Shown in pieces: positions 8,651 through 16,748 of a DNA stretch of 64,000 nt (its first letter is position 1; every line of letters starts with the position of its first letter). Source of the stretch: Flavobacteriaceae bacterium (GTDB taxonomy: Bacteria > Bacteroidota > Bacteroidia > Flavobacteriales > Weeksellaceae); assembly GCA_030538275.1 (NCBI GenBank), contig JAUNUH010000004.1, forward strand, positions 124,001 to 188,000. The letters are read 5' to 3'. The notes under the pieces were generated by a model. That model made no database searches. It saw only the letters and a program-made list of their open reading frames with translations, and was not told where the DNA came from. The position numbers and the translations under genes are program-made.

Positions 8651-9361
8651 ATGAAAATCGCACTGATTGGATACGGAAAAATGGGGAAAACAATAGAAAA
8701 ATTGGCGCAACATGCAGGCCATGAAATTGTTTTAAAATTGAGCGAAAAACCGACACATGCCTTGTTGCGCGACTCCAAAGCACAAGTTGCAATAGAATTT
8801 ACCAATCCAGAATCGGCCTATAAAAACATTCTCACACTCCTCAGAAGCAATATCCCAACGGTTTGTGGCACAACAGGATGGGCACAAAATTTACCCAGCG
8901 TATTAGAAAAAGTCGATCAATATAATGGTAGTTTTATTTATGCTTCAAACTTTTCGTTAGGCGTAAATTTATTCTTTGCAATTGCACAAAATACAGCCAA
9001 ATTATTGAAGGATTTTGATCAAATGTATGATTTATCGATTTCAGAAACACACCATACACAAAAAAAAGATGCACCCAGCGGAACCGCCATTAGTCTAGCC
9101 GAAAAAATTATGTTGGAAAGTAATTATAAATGGTGGGAGCTGAACGGCGATAAAAAACAACGAACCATACCTATTCACGCATATCGTGAAGAAAACGTTC
9201 CCGGAACGCATATTATTGAATACAAATCACTTATAGATTCTATAGAATTAAAACATACCGCATTTTCCCGCGAAGGATTTGCCTTGGGCGCCTTACGAGC
9301 TGCAGAATATATTTTTGATAAAAAAGGCGTTTTTACCATGAAAGATGTGTTGGGTTTATAG
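8651..9361 (+). CDS. dapB: 4-hydroxy-tetrahydrodipicolinate reductase
   Basis: Reduces dehydrated hydroxy-tetrahydrodipicolinate with NAD(P)H in the diaminopimelate/lysine pathway, feeding peptidoglycan. The 236 residues include the nucleotide-binding GYGKMG (7-12), the segment VCGTTGW, and the substrate/catalytic motif ISETHHTQKKDAPSGTA. Length is that of short Bacteroidetes DapB proteins. It lies 32 bp after the DUF5683 gene in the conserved parAB-dapB-lepB order. Confidence 0.95.
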   Translation: MKIALIGYGKMGKTIEKLAQHAGHEIVLKLSEKPTHALLRDSKAQVAIEFTNPESAYKNILTLLRSNIPTVCGTTGWAQNLPSVLEKVDQYNGSFIYASNFSLGVNLFFAIAQNTAKLLKDFDQMYDLSISETHHTQKKDAPSGTAISLAEKIMLESNYKWWELNGDKKQRTIPIHAYREENVPGTHIIEYKSLIDSIELKHTAFSREGFALGALRAAEYIFDKKGVFTMKDVLGL

Positions 9362-9459
9362 CTTAAAACACTTTTCAACTCATTTTTATTTCTATAATTT
9401 AATTACTACTTCTCAACCTCATTTCAACAGCGAAAAGTAAATAATTACATGAAAAAGCT

Positions 9460-9467
9460 TACTTTTG
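9460..9467 (+). promoter_or_regulatory. Possible -7 box upstream of the DUF4177 gene
   Basis: TACTTTTG fits TAnnTTTG exactly and ends 18 bp before the ATG at 9486, a spacing seen at other starts in this window. No upstream TTG at the usual distance. Confidence 0.4.
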
Positions 9468-9485
9468 AAGTTTTAAAGAATCTGT

Positions 9486-9681
9486 ATGTTTGAATATAAA
9501 TTATATACGCGTTGAAAATAAATTTGGGTTGGGAGCGAATAAAATCAGTGAAGATTATCAAGAAATCATTCGACAGCATGCTACAGAGGGCTGGAGATTG
9601 GTTCAAATCTTTGACCCAGCTGTGGGCGCTGCTGGTTCTGCTACTTTCATCGAAATTATTTTGGAACCAAAAATCAAATAA
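9486..9681 (+). CDS. DUF4177 domain protein, apparently frameshifted near the start
   Basis: A small protein of about 64 residues of unknown function. The bulk, read in the frame of a TTG at 9490, ends with the DUF4177 hallmark SEDYQEIIRQHATEGWRL followed by VQIFDP. The expected N-terminus of the family, MFEYK, is present but in another frame: the ATG at 9486 reads MFEYKLYTR and then stops at 9513-9515. Removing one base around 9510 would join the two into MFEYKLYT-VENKFGLG. Either there is a one-base insertion (real or a sequencing error) or translation begins at TTG 9490. It sits between dapB and lepB. Confidence 0.65.
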
Positions 9682-9792
9682 AATCCAAATTTTGTGCTGC
9701 GGATGTAACATTCCGCACAAAACCTATACCAATAAAACGTTAAATAAATTCAGTTTATAAAAATTGAAATTTTCACTAAAAACCAATAGATT

Positions 9793-11307
9793 ATGTGGTT
9801 AAGCACCTGGACCGATTGGGCAATTTTCTTTGTCATAGTTCAAATCATTCATTTTGCTGGTACCTGGCATTTATACCAAAAAGCAGGGCGTAAGGCTTGG
9901 GAAGCAGCTGTACCCGTTTATAATGCCATTGTAATGTTGGACATTATTAAACGTCCCAAATGGTGGGTAATTTTACTGTTTTTACCTATAATTTCACCCA
10001 TCATTATCATGGTTTTATGGGTTGATTTCATCCGAAGCTATGGCAAACGCGGTATTGGCGATGCGATTCTGGTCATCGTTACGCTTGGCTTTTATATTTA
10101 TTATTTAAACTATGTCGAAAAACCAGATTATACGGGTCCCGAAGAGCGAAAGGAAACATTAATTTCCGCCTTACTTTTTGCTATAGTTTTGGCCACGATT
10201 GTACACACGTATTTTGTACAACCCATGATTGTACCGACGGGTTCTATGGAAAACACCATCAAAATAGGTGATGCCCTGTTTGTGAGCAAAAATAATTACG
10301 GAACCAGATTGCCCAACACGCCGGTTTCGGTGCCATTTTCAGACTTATTTTCTAGAAATTTATTTGTAGAAAAATTACAACTGCCCTATACACGTTTACC
10401 CGGTTGGAGCCAGGTAGAGAAAAATGATATTGTGGTGTTTAATTTCCCCACAGATTCGGTATATGCCCCAATAGACCGCAAAGATAATTATGTAAAACGC
10501 TGTGTAGCAACACCTGGTGATGTTTTAGAAATTAAAAACGGAGTTTTAATTGTTAATAATCAAGAATTTACACCCAAATCTGATGCGGTTATGCAATCAA
10601 GTGCCGACTTTAGGTTCAAAGCACCCTTGAGCGAAAAATTACTTCAAGACGACTTTGGATTGGTTAAAACCGATTATGCCAGCGGTGCAGAAAATGCTGC
10701 TTATCGATATGTATTTTCGGGTTTATCTCATGAATTATTTGAAAAATTAAAGAATAATCCTAATACCATAAGTGCAGAATGGCGCAGAACCCCAGAAGGT
10801 CAAGGCGAACGAAACATTTATCCAAAAGGTGAAAACTGGAATCAGGATTGGTATGGACCTATTACAGTTCCAAAAAAAGGCATGACAGTGAATATCAAAG
10901 ATATTGACGTGCTGAAGGACTATATTTATATCATAGAAAATTATGAAGGAAAAGATTTGGAAGTACGCGATTCCAAATTACTGATGAATGGAAATGAAAT
11001 TTCGGAATATACATTTGAGCAAGATTATTATTTTATGATGGGTGATAATCGTCACAATTCATTGGATTCCAGATTTTTTGGCTTTGTACCCGATTCGCAT
11101 ATTATAGGTTCACCTTTTTTCACCTGGGCCAATTTGAACCAGGCATTTGGGTTTGAGCCTCGTCATGGATGGCAGTGGGAAAGATGGTTTACAGTACCCA
11201 ACAATGGCGAACCCAATAAGACCAGTTATTTATGGATTGGCGGAATTATACTCGCCTTGTTTTTTGGATGGGAGTTGATATTTAAAAAGAAGAAAAAACA
11301 AGATTAA
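9793..11307 (+). CDS. lepB: Signal peptidase I, long flavobacterial form
   Basis: Membrane serine/lysine protease that removes Sec signal peptides. The 504-residue protein starts with a block of membrane segments (about 1-110), then a transmembrane anchor before the catalytic domain. The nucleophile is Ser151 in PTGSMENTI and the general base Lys235 in NYVKRCVATPGD. Box E, MGDNRHNSLDSRFFG, lies near the C-terminus. A further hydrophobic segment precedes the basic C-terminal tail (KKKKKQ). The large insert between the Lys and box E is typical for Bacteroidetes and explains the length. It is followed by wbqC. Confidence 0.95.
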   Translation: MWLSTWTDWAIFFVIVQIIHFAGTWHLYQKAGRKAWEAAVPVYNAIVMLDIIKRPKWWVILLFLPIISPIIIMVLWVDFIRSYGKRGIGDAILVIVTLGFYIYYLNYVEKPDYTGPEERKETLISALLFAIVLATIVHTYFVQPMIVPTGSMENTIKIGDALFVSKNNYGTRLPNTPVSVPFSDLFSRNLFVEKLQLPYTRLPGWSQVEKNDIVVFNFPTDSVYAPIDRKDNYVKRCVATPGDVLEIKNGVLIVNNQEFTPKSDAVMQSSADFRFKAPLSEKLLQDDFGLVKTDYASGAENAAYRYVFSGLSHELFEKLKNNPNTISAEWRRTPEGQGERNIYPKGENWNQDWYGPITVPKKGMTVNIKDIDVLKDYIYIIENYEGKDLEVRDSKLLMNGNEISEYTFEQDYYFMMGDNRHNSLDSRFFGFVPDSHIIGSPFFTWANLNQAFGFEPRHGWQWERWFTVPNNGEPNKTSYLWIGGIILALFFGWELIFKKKKKQD

Positions 11308-11346
11308 TCTTCAAATTTGTTTATAATAGATTGATTAAATCATGAT

Positions 11347-11943
11347 ATGACGGTATTTTCATCCCATTATTTTCCTTCGATTCGCTATATATCAGATTTT
11401 ATAAATTCTGAAAATCAGCTCATTGATGGATTTGAAAATATTCAAAAACAAACTTATCGTAATCGTTGTTATATTTTGGGACCCAATGGCAGGCAAATGT
11501 TAGTCGTGCCGTATGAACGCAAAAATCCAAGTAGGCAAATGAAAGATATGCGGATTTGCTATGCCGAAAATTGGCAAAAAGAGCATTTTAAATCCCTAGA
11601 AGCTGCCTATAGACGCTCTCCCTATTTTGAATATTACGAGCACTATTTCGATGAAATATTTAATCGTAGGTTTGAGTATCTTTTTGAGTTGAATAATGCT
11701 ATATTGGAACGAATTTTGAAAATATTACAAGCCGAAATTCCGTTGCAATTCACCCAATCTTACGAATCAGTTTATCAAAAAGATTTGCGTGAAGCCTATA
11801 GCGCAAAAGAAAAAAAAATAGAAATTCCTGAATATCCACAGGTTTTTGTTGAAAAAATTCCGTTTGAAACGGATTTGAGTATAATTGACTTAATTTGTAA
11901 TTTGGGACCTGAGTCCATTATTTATTTAAAGAATTTAATTTAA
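11347..11943 (+). CDS. WbqC family protein
   Basis: A 198-residue cytosolic protein of the WbqC family, whose members are often linked to polysaccharide or lipid-linked sugar genes but whose reaction is not established. Characteristic parts are HYFPSIRYISDF at the N-terminus, YRNRCYILGPNGRQMLVVPYER and WQKEHFKSLEAAYRRSPYFEYYE. It follows lepB by 39 bp, as in many flavobacteria, and precedes the secreted subtilase gene by 3 bp, so all three may be cotranscribed. Confidence 0.88.
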   Translation: MTVFSSHYFPSIRYISDFINSENQLIDGFENIQKQTYRNRCYILGPNGRQMLVVPYERKNPSRQMKDMRICYAENWQKEHFKSLEAAYRRSPYFEYYEHYFDEIFNRRFEYLFELNNAILERILKILQAEIPLQFTQSYESVYQKDLREAYSAKEKKIEIPEYPQVFVEKIPFETDLSIIDLICNLGPESIIYLKNLI

Positions 11944-11946
11944 AAT

Positions 11947-13566
11947 ATGAAAAAAATAACATTTTCTCTAGCATTAGCTCTAATGGGTGTCTTTTCATTT
12001 GCACAAACAAAAATAAGTGCAGAAGAATTGGCCAAGCAAAATTGGTTTCATTCTAATTTTGCTGTTGACAATATTTATGGCGTATCGAGTGATGCGGCAT
12101 ATCGCTATGCAGAACAAAAAGGGCTGAAACCAAGCCCCGTGATCGTAGCCGTTCTTGATAGTGGTATGGATATTTACCACGAAGATTTAAAAAATGTTCT
12201 ATGGATTAACAAAGATGAAATCCCTGGTAACGGCATAGACGATGATAAAAACGGATATATTGACGATGTCTATGGCTGGAACTTTATTGGTGGTGCAGAT
12301 GGTCAAAATCTGAATGCAGATAATCTTGAAATTACTCGATTGGTACGTCTGGGAATGAAAAAATTTGATACACCAGATGATTTTACCAATAAAACCAATA
12401 GAGAAAAATTTCCACAAGAATATGAAGAGTTCAAAAAGATGAAAATCGAAGTAGAACAAAATCTTGCCCAAGCCAAAATGGCTATTGCCAATTATGATAT
12501 GCAAATTTCCCAAACGATGAACATGTTTGAAGAATTTGCTCAAAGTTATGGCGCTGACAAAAAAATAAGTGTAGAAGGCCTCAACGCATGGCAACCGACT
12601 TCACAACCTGCCAATATGCTGAAAACAAGCCTATTGATGGCCGCTAATTCTGAGGACGCAGATGAAATCTTTGGAAAAACACCAAATGATATGATTTCTG
12701 AATTAAAATCACGATTAGAAGGTGACCGCGTTTTGAATTATTATAAAAGTCAATTAAATCACTATGATGTTGATTTTGACCCTCGTCATATTGTAGGAGA
12801 CAATTACGCAGACAAAACAGAAAAATATTACGGAAATAATGATGTAAAAGGTCCAGACTCATTACACGGAACCCACGTAGCAGGAATTATTGGAGCTGAA
12901 AATAACAACGATATCGGCATGAATGGAGTTGCCAGAAATGTTCAATTAATGAGTGTGAGAACCGTTCCAGATGGCGATGAACACGACAAAGACGTTGCAA
13001 ACGCAATTCGATATGCAGTGGATAATGGAGCTAAAATCATCAATATGAGCTTTGGAAAAGAATATTCTCCAGATAAGGAAATAGTTTGGGAAGCTATAAA
13101 ATACGCGACCGACAAAAATGTACTTTTGGTACACGCCGCAGGAAATGATGATAAAAATATTGATACAGAAGCCAACTATCCTACCAACTACAGAGACGGC
13201 AAGGCTTGGAGTAACTCTTATCTTACAGTAGGCGCGAGCACCAGATACAATGATAAAATTAAAGCGAGCTTTTCAAATTTTGGTAAAAAACATGTTGATA
13301 TCTATGCTCCCGGTCTGGAAATATACGCTACAACACCAGAAAATACCTACCAGTATTTACAAGGAACCAGTATGGCTGCACCTGCAGTTTCTGGCGTAGC
13401 AGCCTTGGTTTGGAGTTTCTATCCTAGATTGACAGCGGCTCAATTAAAAACAATTCTTATCGAATCTGGAAATGTACACGATCAACTTACTGATATTTCC
13501 TATCAAGGTAAAATTGTAGATGCATTGAAAGCTATGAAATTGGCAGAGACTTACGTTAAAAAATAA
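11947..13566 (+). CDS. Secreted S8 (subtilisin-like) serine protease
   Basis: A 539-residue exported protease. A signal peptide (MKKITF, then a hydrophobic core to SFAQ at about 20) is followed by the catalytic domain with Asp71 (VLDSGMD), His307 (HGTHVAG) and Ser475 (GTSMAAP); Asn in the oxyanion hole is in AAGNDD. Asp and His are 236 residues apart, where subtilisin has about 30, because of a long charged insert (about 110-290). There is no T9SS sorting domain at the C-terminus (ends TYVKK), so Sec export to periplasm or surface is likely. A strong terminator follows. Confidence 0.93.
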   Translation: MKKITFSLALALMGVFSFAQTKISAEELAKQNWFHSNFAVDNIYGVSSDAAYRYAEQKGLKPSPVIVAVLDSGMDIYHEDLKNVLWINKDEIPGNGIDDDKNGYIDDVYGWNFIGGADGQNLNADNLEITRLVRLGMKKFDTPDDFTNKTNREKFPQEYEEFKKMKIEVEQNLAQAKMAIANYDMQISQTMNMFEEFAQSYGADKKISVEGLNAWQPTSQPANMLKTSLLMAANSEDADEIFGKTPNDMISELKSRLEGDRVLNYYKSQLNHYDVDFDPRHIVGDNYADKTEKYYGNNDVKGPDSLHGTHVAGIIGAENNNDIGMNGVARNVQLMSVRTVPDGDEHDKDVANAIRYAVDNGAKIINMSFGKEYSPDKEIVWEAIKYATDKNVLLVHAAGNDDKNIDTEANYPTNYRDGKAWSNSYLTVGASTRYNDKIKASFSNFGKKHVDIYAPGLEIYATTPENTYQYLQGTSMAAPAVSGVAALVWSFYPRLTAAQLKTILIESGNVHDQLTDISYQGKIVDALKAMKLAETYVKK

Positions 13567-13588
13567 TTCTCGAATCACATTCCAACAT

Positions 13589-13620
13589 AAAAGCCGTCGA
13601 ATCTCTTTTGACGGCTTTTT
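13589..13620 (+). terminator. Intrinsic terminator after the S8 protease gene
   Basis: A perfect 10-bp stem, AAAAGCCGTC pairing with GACGGCTTTT, encloses an 11-nt loop and runs into a T tract. It begins 23 bp after the protease stop codon. Confidence 0.9.
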
Positions 13621-13797
13621 AATTTTGAAAAATTAATTGAATCGATATAATCAAGATTAAAAGAATTTATTACAAAAAAACAATCAAAACCTCAATCGAA
13701 ATATATTGATTTGCATCCTTTGAATTAAAAATTTCGTAACTTCAAATGGAAATTGAATCGACATAAGTTGGCACTAAATTAGCAACTTAATTTTTGC

Positions 13798-14466
13798 ATG
13801 AAAAGCAGCATACATATTACTTTTGATGATTTGCGCGAGAAACTTGATTTTACTCAAATTCCTGGCTGGATTGCGCAGAAAACCATGGCACCGCCAGACC
13901 GGCAAAAAATGATAGACCAAGGTCGTTTTAATGCCAAAAAACCCAAAATCGCAGCTGTATTAATTTTAATATATGAAGAAAATGGATTACTCAAATTCCC
14001 TGTGATTCATAGAAACACCTATCCTGGCGTACATTCCAATCAAATAGGTTTTCCGGGCGGAAAGATTGAAAAAGGAGACAAAGATATGGCAGATACTGCC
14101 AAACGTGAAAGTTTGGAAGAAATCAATGCCCAACCCGACAAAATCGAAATTCTGGGTGAATTGTCTGAACTTTTTATCCCGCCCAGTAATTTTCTGGTTT
14201 TTCCGTATGTTGGGATTTATCACCATCCACCCGATTTTTCCCCATGTGATTATGAAGTAAAGGAAATAATTCCGATTACATTAAACGAAGTTTTATTAGA
14301 TTCGAAAAGAACACTATTAGTTCTAGAACATCAAAACAAACCCTATCAGGTACCCGCATTTGAACTGAATAATGGAATGAAAATTTGGGGAGCAACAGCG
14401 ATGATGCTAAATGAATTTTATACATTTCTTCAAAATTCATTACATTTGCCTACAGAAAACAGTTAA
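13798..14466 (+). CDS. Nudix hydrolase, CoA pyrophosphatase type
   Basis: A 222-residue Nudix enzyme probably cleaving CoA or a related nucleotide. The Nudix helix reads GGKIEKGDKDMADTAKRESLEE (87-108), with RE (103-104) and EE (107-108) as metal ligands. It is preceded by the CoA-specific segment HRNTYPGVHSNQIGFPGG. The Asp at the first Glu position of the consensus is common in this CoA subfamily. The gene overlaps nothing but is only 5 bp before the acyltransferase. Confidence 0.87.
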   Translation: MKSSIHITFDDLREKLDFTQIPGWIAQKTMAPPDRQKMIDQGRFNAKKPKIAAVLILIYEENGLLKFPVIHRNTYPGVHSNQIGFPGGKIEKGDKDMADTAKRESLEEINAQPDKIEILGELSELFIPPSNFLVFPYVGIYHHPPDFSPCDYEVKEIIPITLNEVLLDSKRTLLVLEHQNKPYQVPAFELNNGMKIWGATAMMLNEFYTFLQNSLHLPTENS

Positions 14467-14471
14467 TCGTT

Positions 14472-15290
14472 TTGGCTAAGCAAAAGACTATATTTTACGA
14501 TGCTTTCGGGCATTGGTACTTCATAAAAAGATTTTTAATTTTTATTTTTGGAATTGTTTCTTATCGTCGATACAACGGCTTCAATAAACTCAAAATATCT
14601 GGAACTGAAAATCTAAAAGACTTACCAAAAACGAATGTATTATTCGTTTCAAATCATCAAACTTATTTTGCAGACGTGTTTGCTATGTATCACGTTTTTT
14701 GCAGTGTTCAAAACGGATATCAAAACTCTATCCACAATCCCGTTTACTTATTGAATCCTGTTGTGGACATGTATTATGTGGCTGCCAAGGAAACGATGAA
14801 TAAGGGAATTCTTACCAAAATATTTGCCTATACAGGTGCTATTACCGTAAAAAGAACCTGGCGAAGCGGTGGCCAAAATGTCAACCGAACCGTAGATTTA
14901 AACGAAATCGACAATATCAAAAAAGCCTTGAATCATGGTTGGGTAATTACGTTTCCTCAAGGTACAACCAAGGCTTTTGCACCGGGTAGACGCGGAACTT
15001 CTCAATTGATACTCGAGGAAAAACCTATAGTAATTCCTGTTGTGATAGACGGTTTCAGGCGATCTTTTGATAAAAAAGGATTAATTGTGAAAAAAACCGG
15101 TATAGAACAAAGTATGCGTTTCAAAAAACCTATGGAATTTGATTGGGAAACTGAAAATAAAAATACGATAATTAATAAAATCATGGACGCCATAGAACAA
15201 TCAGAAAAGTTCATAAAGGTTCCACCTCTTACGGCAGAACAACAAGCCAAAGAAGACGCCAAAAACAAAAAACCGCAGACTTTTTATTAA
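14472..15290 (+). CDS. 1-acyl-glycerol-3-phosphate acyltransferase-like protein
   Basis: A 272-residue PlsC-fold acyltransferase likely acting in phospholipid synthesis at the inner membrane. A hydrophobic segment lies at about 20-32. The acceptor motif NHQTYFAD (61-68) has five residues between His62 and Asp68 instead of four, a variant I recall in Bacteroidetes homologues. FPQGTT (161-166) stands for FPEGTR. The start is TTG at 14472, the only plausible start after the upstream stop. The stop codon region overlaps the convergent epimerase gene by 4 bp. Confidence 0.85.
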   Translation: MAKQKTIFYDAFGHWYFIKRFLIFIFGIVSYRRYNGFNKLKISGTENLKDLPKTNVLFVSNHQTYFADVFAMYHVFCSVQNGYQNSIHNPVYLLNPVVDMYYVAAKETMNKGILTKIFAYTGAITVKRTWRSGGQNVNRTVDLNEIDNIKKALNHGWVITFPQGTTKAFAPGRRGTSQLILEEKPIVIPVVIDGFRRSFDKKGLIVKKTGIEQSMRFKKPMEFDWETENKNTIINKIMDAIEQSEKFIKVPPLTAEQQAKEDAKNKKPQTFY

Positions 15291-16174
15291 ATATCCGAAA
15301 TTTGAGTTTGTTCAAAAACAAATCCATTTTCTATCAATCTTTTTGGAATCACATTTTGGCTTCGTAACACCAAATCTGGTGCTGTACCAATAATTCCTGC
15401 ACCTATTTTTAAAAGAAATTCTGGAGTTGGAATTCCTATAGGAACTCCCATTTTTTTACGTAATTCTTGCATAAATTCCTTGTTTGATAATGCTTTGGGA
15501 TTACAAAAATTAAACTCACCCTCCAGGGAATTTTCAATTATAAATTCGATTGCGTTCACAAAATCCTGCTCTCCCATCCAACTCACCATTTGTTTGCCAC
15601 TTCCTGCTTTTCCACCACCACCCAGTCGTACCAGTGTTTTCAAAGTTTTGTACGCACTGCCTGGCGTGTCACCCAATATCATAGAAATCCGAAAAACAGC
15701 CTTCAACATTGTGTTTCTATGAAATTGATTAAATGTTTCTTCCCATTTACGCGAAACCACAGCAAGGAAATCGTTTCCAAATGTAGTATCATATTCATCT
15801 CTCGCGAGACTTTCACTTTCTTCATAAACTGCTATTGCAGAAGCGTTTAACCAAATTTTTGGTGGATTTACAAGCTGCATTACGGCTTTTCCCAAAATAT
15901 CCGTACTCTCGATACGAGAATTCAAAATCTTCTTTTTGTTGGATTCAGTAAAGGAAGTATTGATATTTTCTCCTGTTAAATTAATAAGAACATCCGCATT
16001 TTCCAACTTTTCGGCCCATGAATCTATGGTTTTGGCATCCCAAAGAATCGGCGTAAATCCATTACCCGACTTCCCGGAACGTGTCAAAACAAAAATATCA
16101 TATTCATGCCGAAAATGCTGGATTAATAATCTGCCCAAATATCCTGATCCGCCTGCCAAAATCATTTTTTTCAT
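15287..16174 (-). CDS. TIGR01777-type epimerase/dehydratase family protein
   Basis: An extended SDR of 295 residues related to E. coli YfcH. The NAD(P)-binding GGSGYLG is at 8-14, LINLTGENIN follows the core, and the C-terminal DUF1731-like region has VPIGIPTPEFLLKIGAGIIG and GTAPDLVLRSQNVIPKRL. The substrate is not known; divisome links reported for some members should not be assumed. It ends tail to tail with the acyltransferase and lies 4 bp after the TrmH-family gene, so those two form an operon. Confidence 0.88.
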   Translation of the reverse strand: MKKMILAGGSGYLGRLLIQHFRHEYDIFVLTRSGKSGNGFTPILWDAKTIDSWAEKLENADVLINLTGENINTSFTESNKKKILNSRIESTDILGKAVMQLVNPPKIWLNASAIAVYEESESLARDEYDTTFGNDFLAVVSRKWEETFNQFHRNTMLKAVFRISMILGDTPGSAYKTLKTLVRLGGGGKAGSGKQMVSWMGEQDFVNAIEFIIENSLEGEFNFCNPKALSNKEFMQELRKKMGVPIGIPTPEFLLKIGAGIIGTAPDLVLRSQNVIPKRLIENGFVFEQTQISDI

Positions 16175-16178
16175 TTCC

Positions 16179-16700
16179 TTAATTTTTAATTTTAAACAAA
16201 TTTGTTATATGAAAAAGCGCTATTCCTGTGGCATTCACAACATTCATGCTTGAATTCTTGCCATACATGTCTATATGCACCACTGCATGGGAAAGGCTTA
16301 AAATCTCTTCAGAAACACCCGATTTTTCATTGCCCAATAGGAGTAGAATTTTATACGTTTTCAGAGAAAAATCTGTAATTAAAATACTATTATTTGTCTT
16401 TTCCAGCGAAATTATGATAAAATTGTTTTTTCTGTAATCTTCAATAATTTTTTTAGAACTTTGAGAAAATTCTACCTCCAAATACTTTTCAGCCGAGCGA
16501 GAACACCTTTTCATTCTTGGTGTAATTTCTTGATAATCAGAAGTAATAAAATAACATTTTTTGACTCCCATAGACTCGGATGTACGCATAAGCAAGCCAT
16601 AATTTTCTGGCGATTGTAAATTTTCGGCAAGTAAAATTATTTCTGCAGAATGACTGGCACGGCAAAATTCCTGATGTGTAGATTGTATTTGCTTACTCAT
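16179..16700 (-). CDS. TrmH/SpoU family RNA methyltransferase
   Basis: A SPOUT-fold 2'-O-methyltransferase of 173 residues, short and without an N-terminal substrate-binding domain. Motif 1 is LAENLQSPENYGLLMRT, motif 2 is LLLLGNEKSGVSEEIL, and the knot motif 3 reads NSSMNVVNATGIALF. It probably modifies a tRNA or rRNA ribose, but the target is not evident. Its start is 3 bp from the -33 TTG of the divergent peptidase promoter, so the two transcription units lie head to head. Confidence 0.87.
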   Translation of the reverse strand: MSKQIQSTHQEFCRASHSAEIILLAENLQSPENYGLLMRTSESMGVKKCYFITSDYQEITPRMKRCSRSAEKYLEVEFSQSSKKIIEDYRKNNFIIISLEKTNNSILITDFSLKTYKILLLLGNEKSGVSEEILSLSHAVVHIDMYGKNSSMNVVNATGIALFHITNLFKIKN

Positions 16701-16703
16701 GGG

Positions 16704-16733
16704 TTGCTAACTTAATAAATTCATTTATTTTTG
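16704..16733 (+). promoter_or_regulatory. Complete Bacteroidetes promoter for the S9 peptidase gene
   Basis: TTG (16704-16706), a 19-bp spacer and TATTTTTG (16726-16733) match the Bacteroidetes TTG/TAnnTTTG promoter exactly. The ATG follows 15 bp after the -7 box. This is the clearest full promoter in the window. Confidence 0.75.
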
Positions 16734-16748
16734 ATAAATTTTTAACGT

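Noticed and set aside
9512..9760. 82-codon frame overlapping the DUF4177 gene
   Set aside because: No family resemblance; the overlapping frame carries the DUF4177 hallmark.
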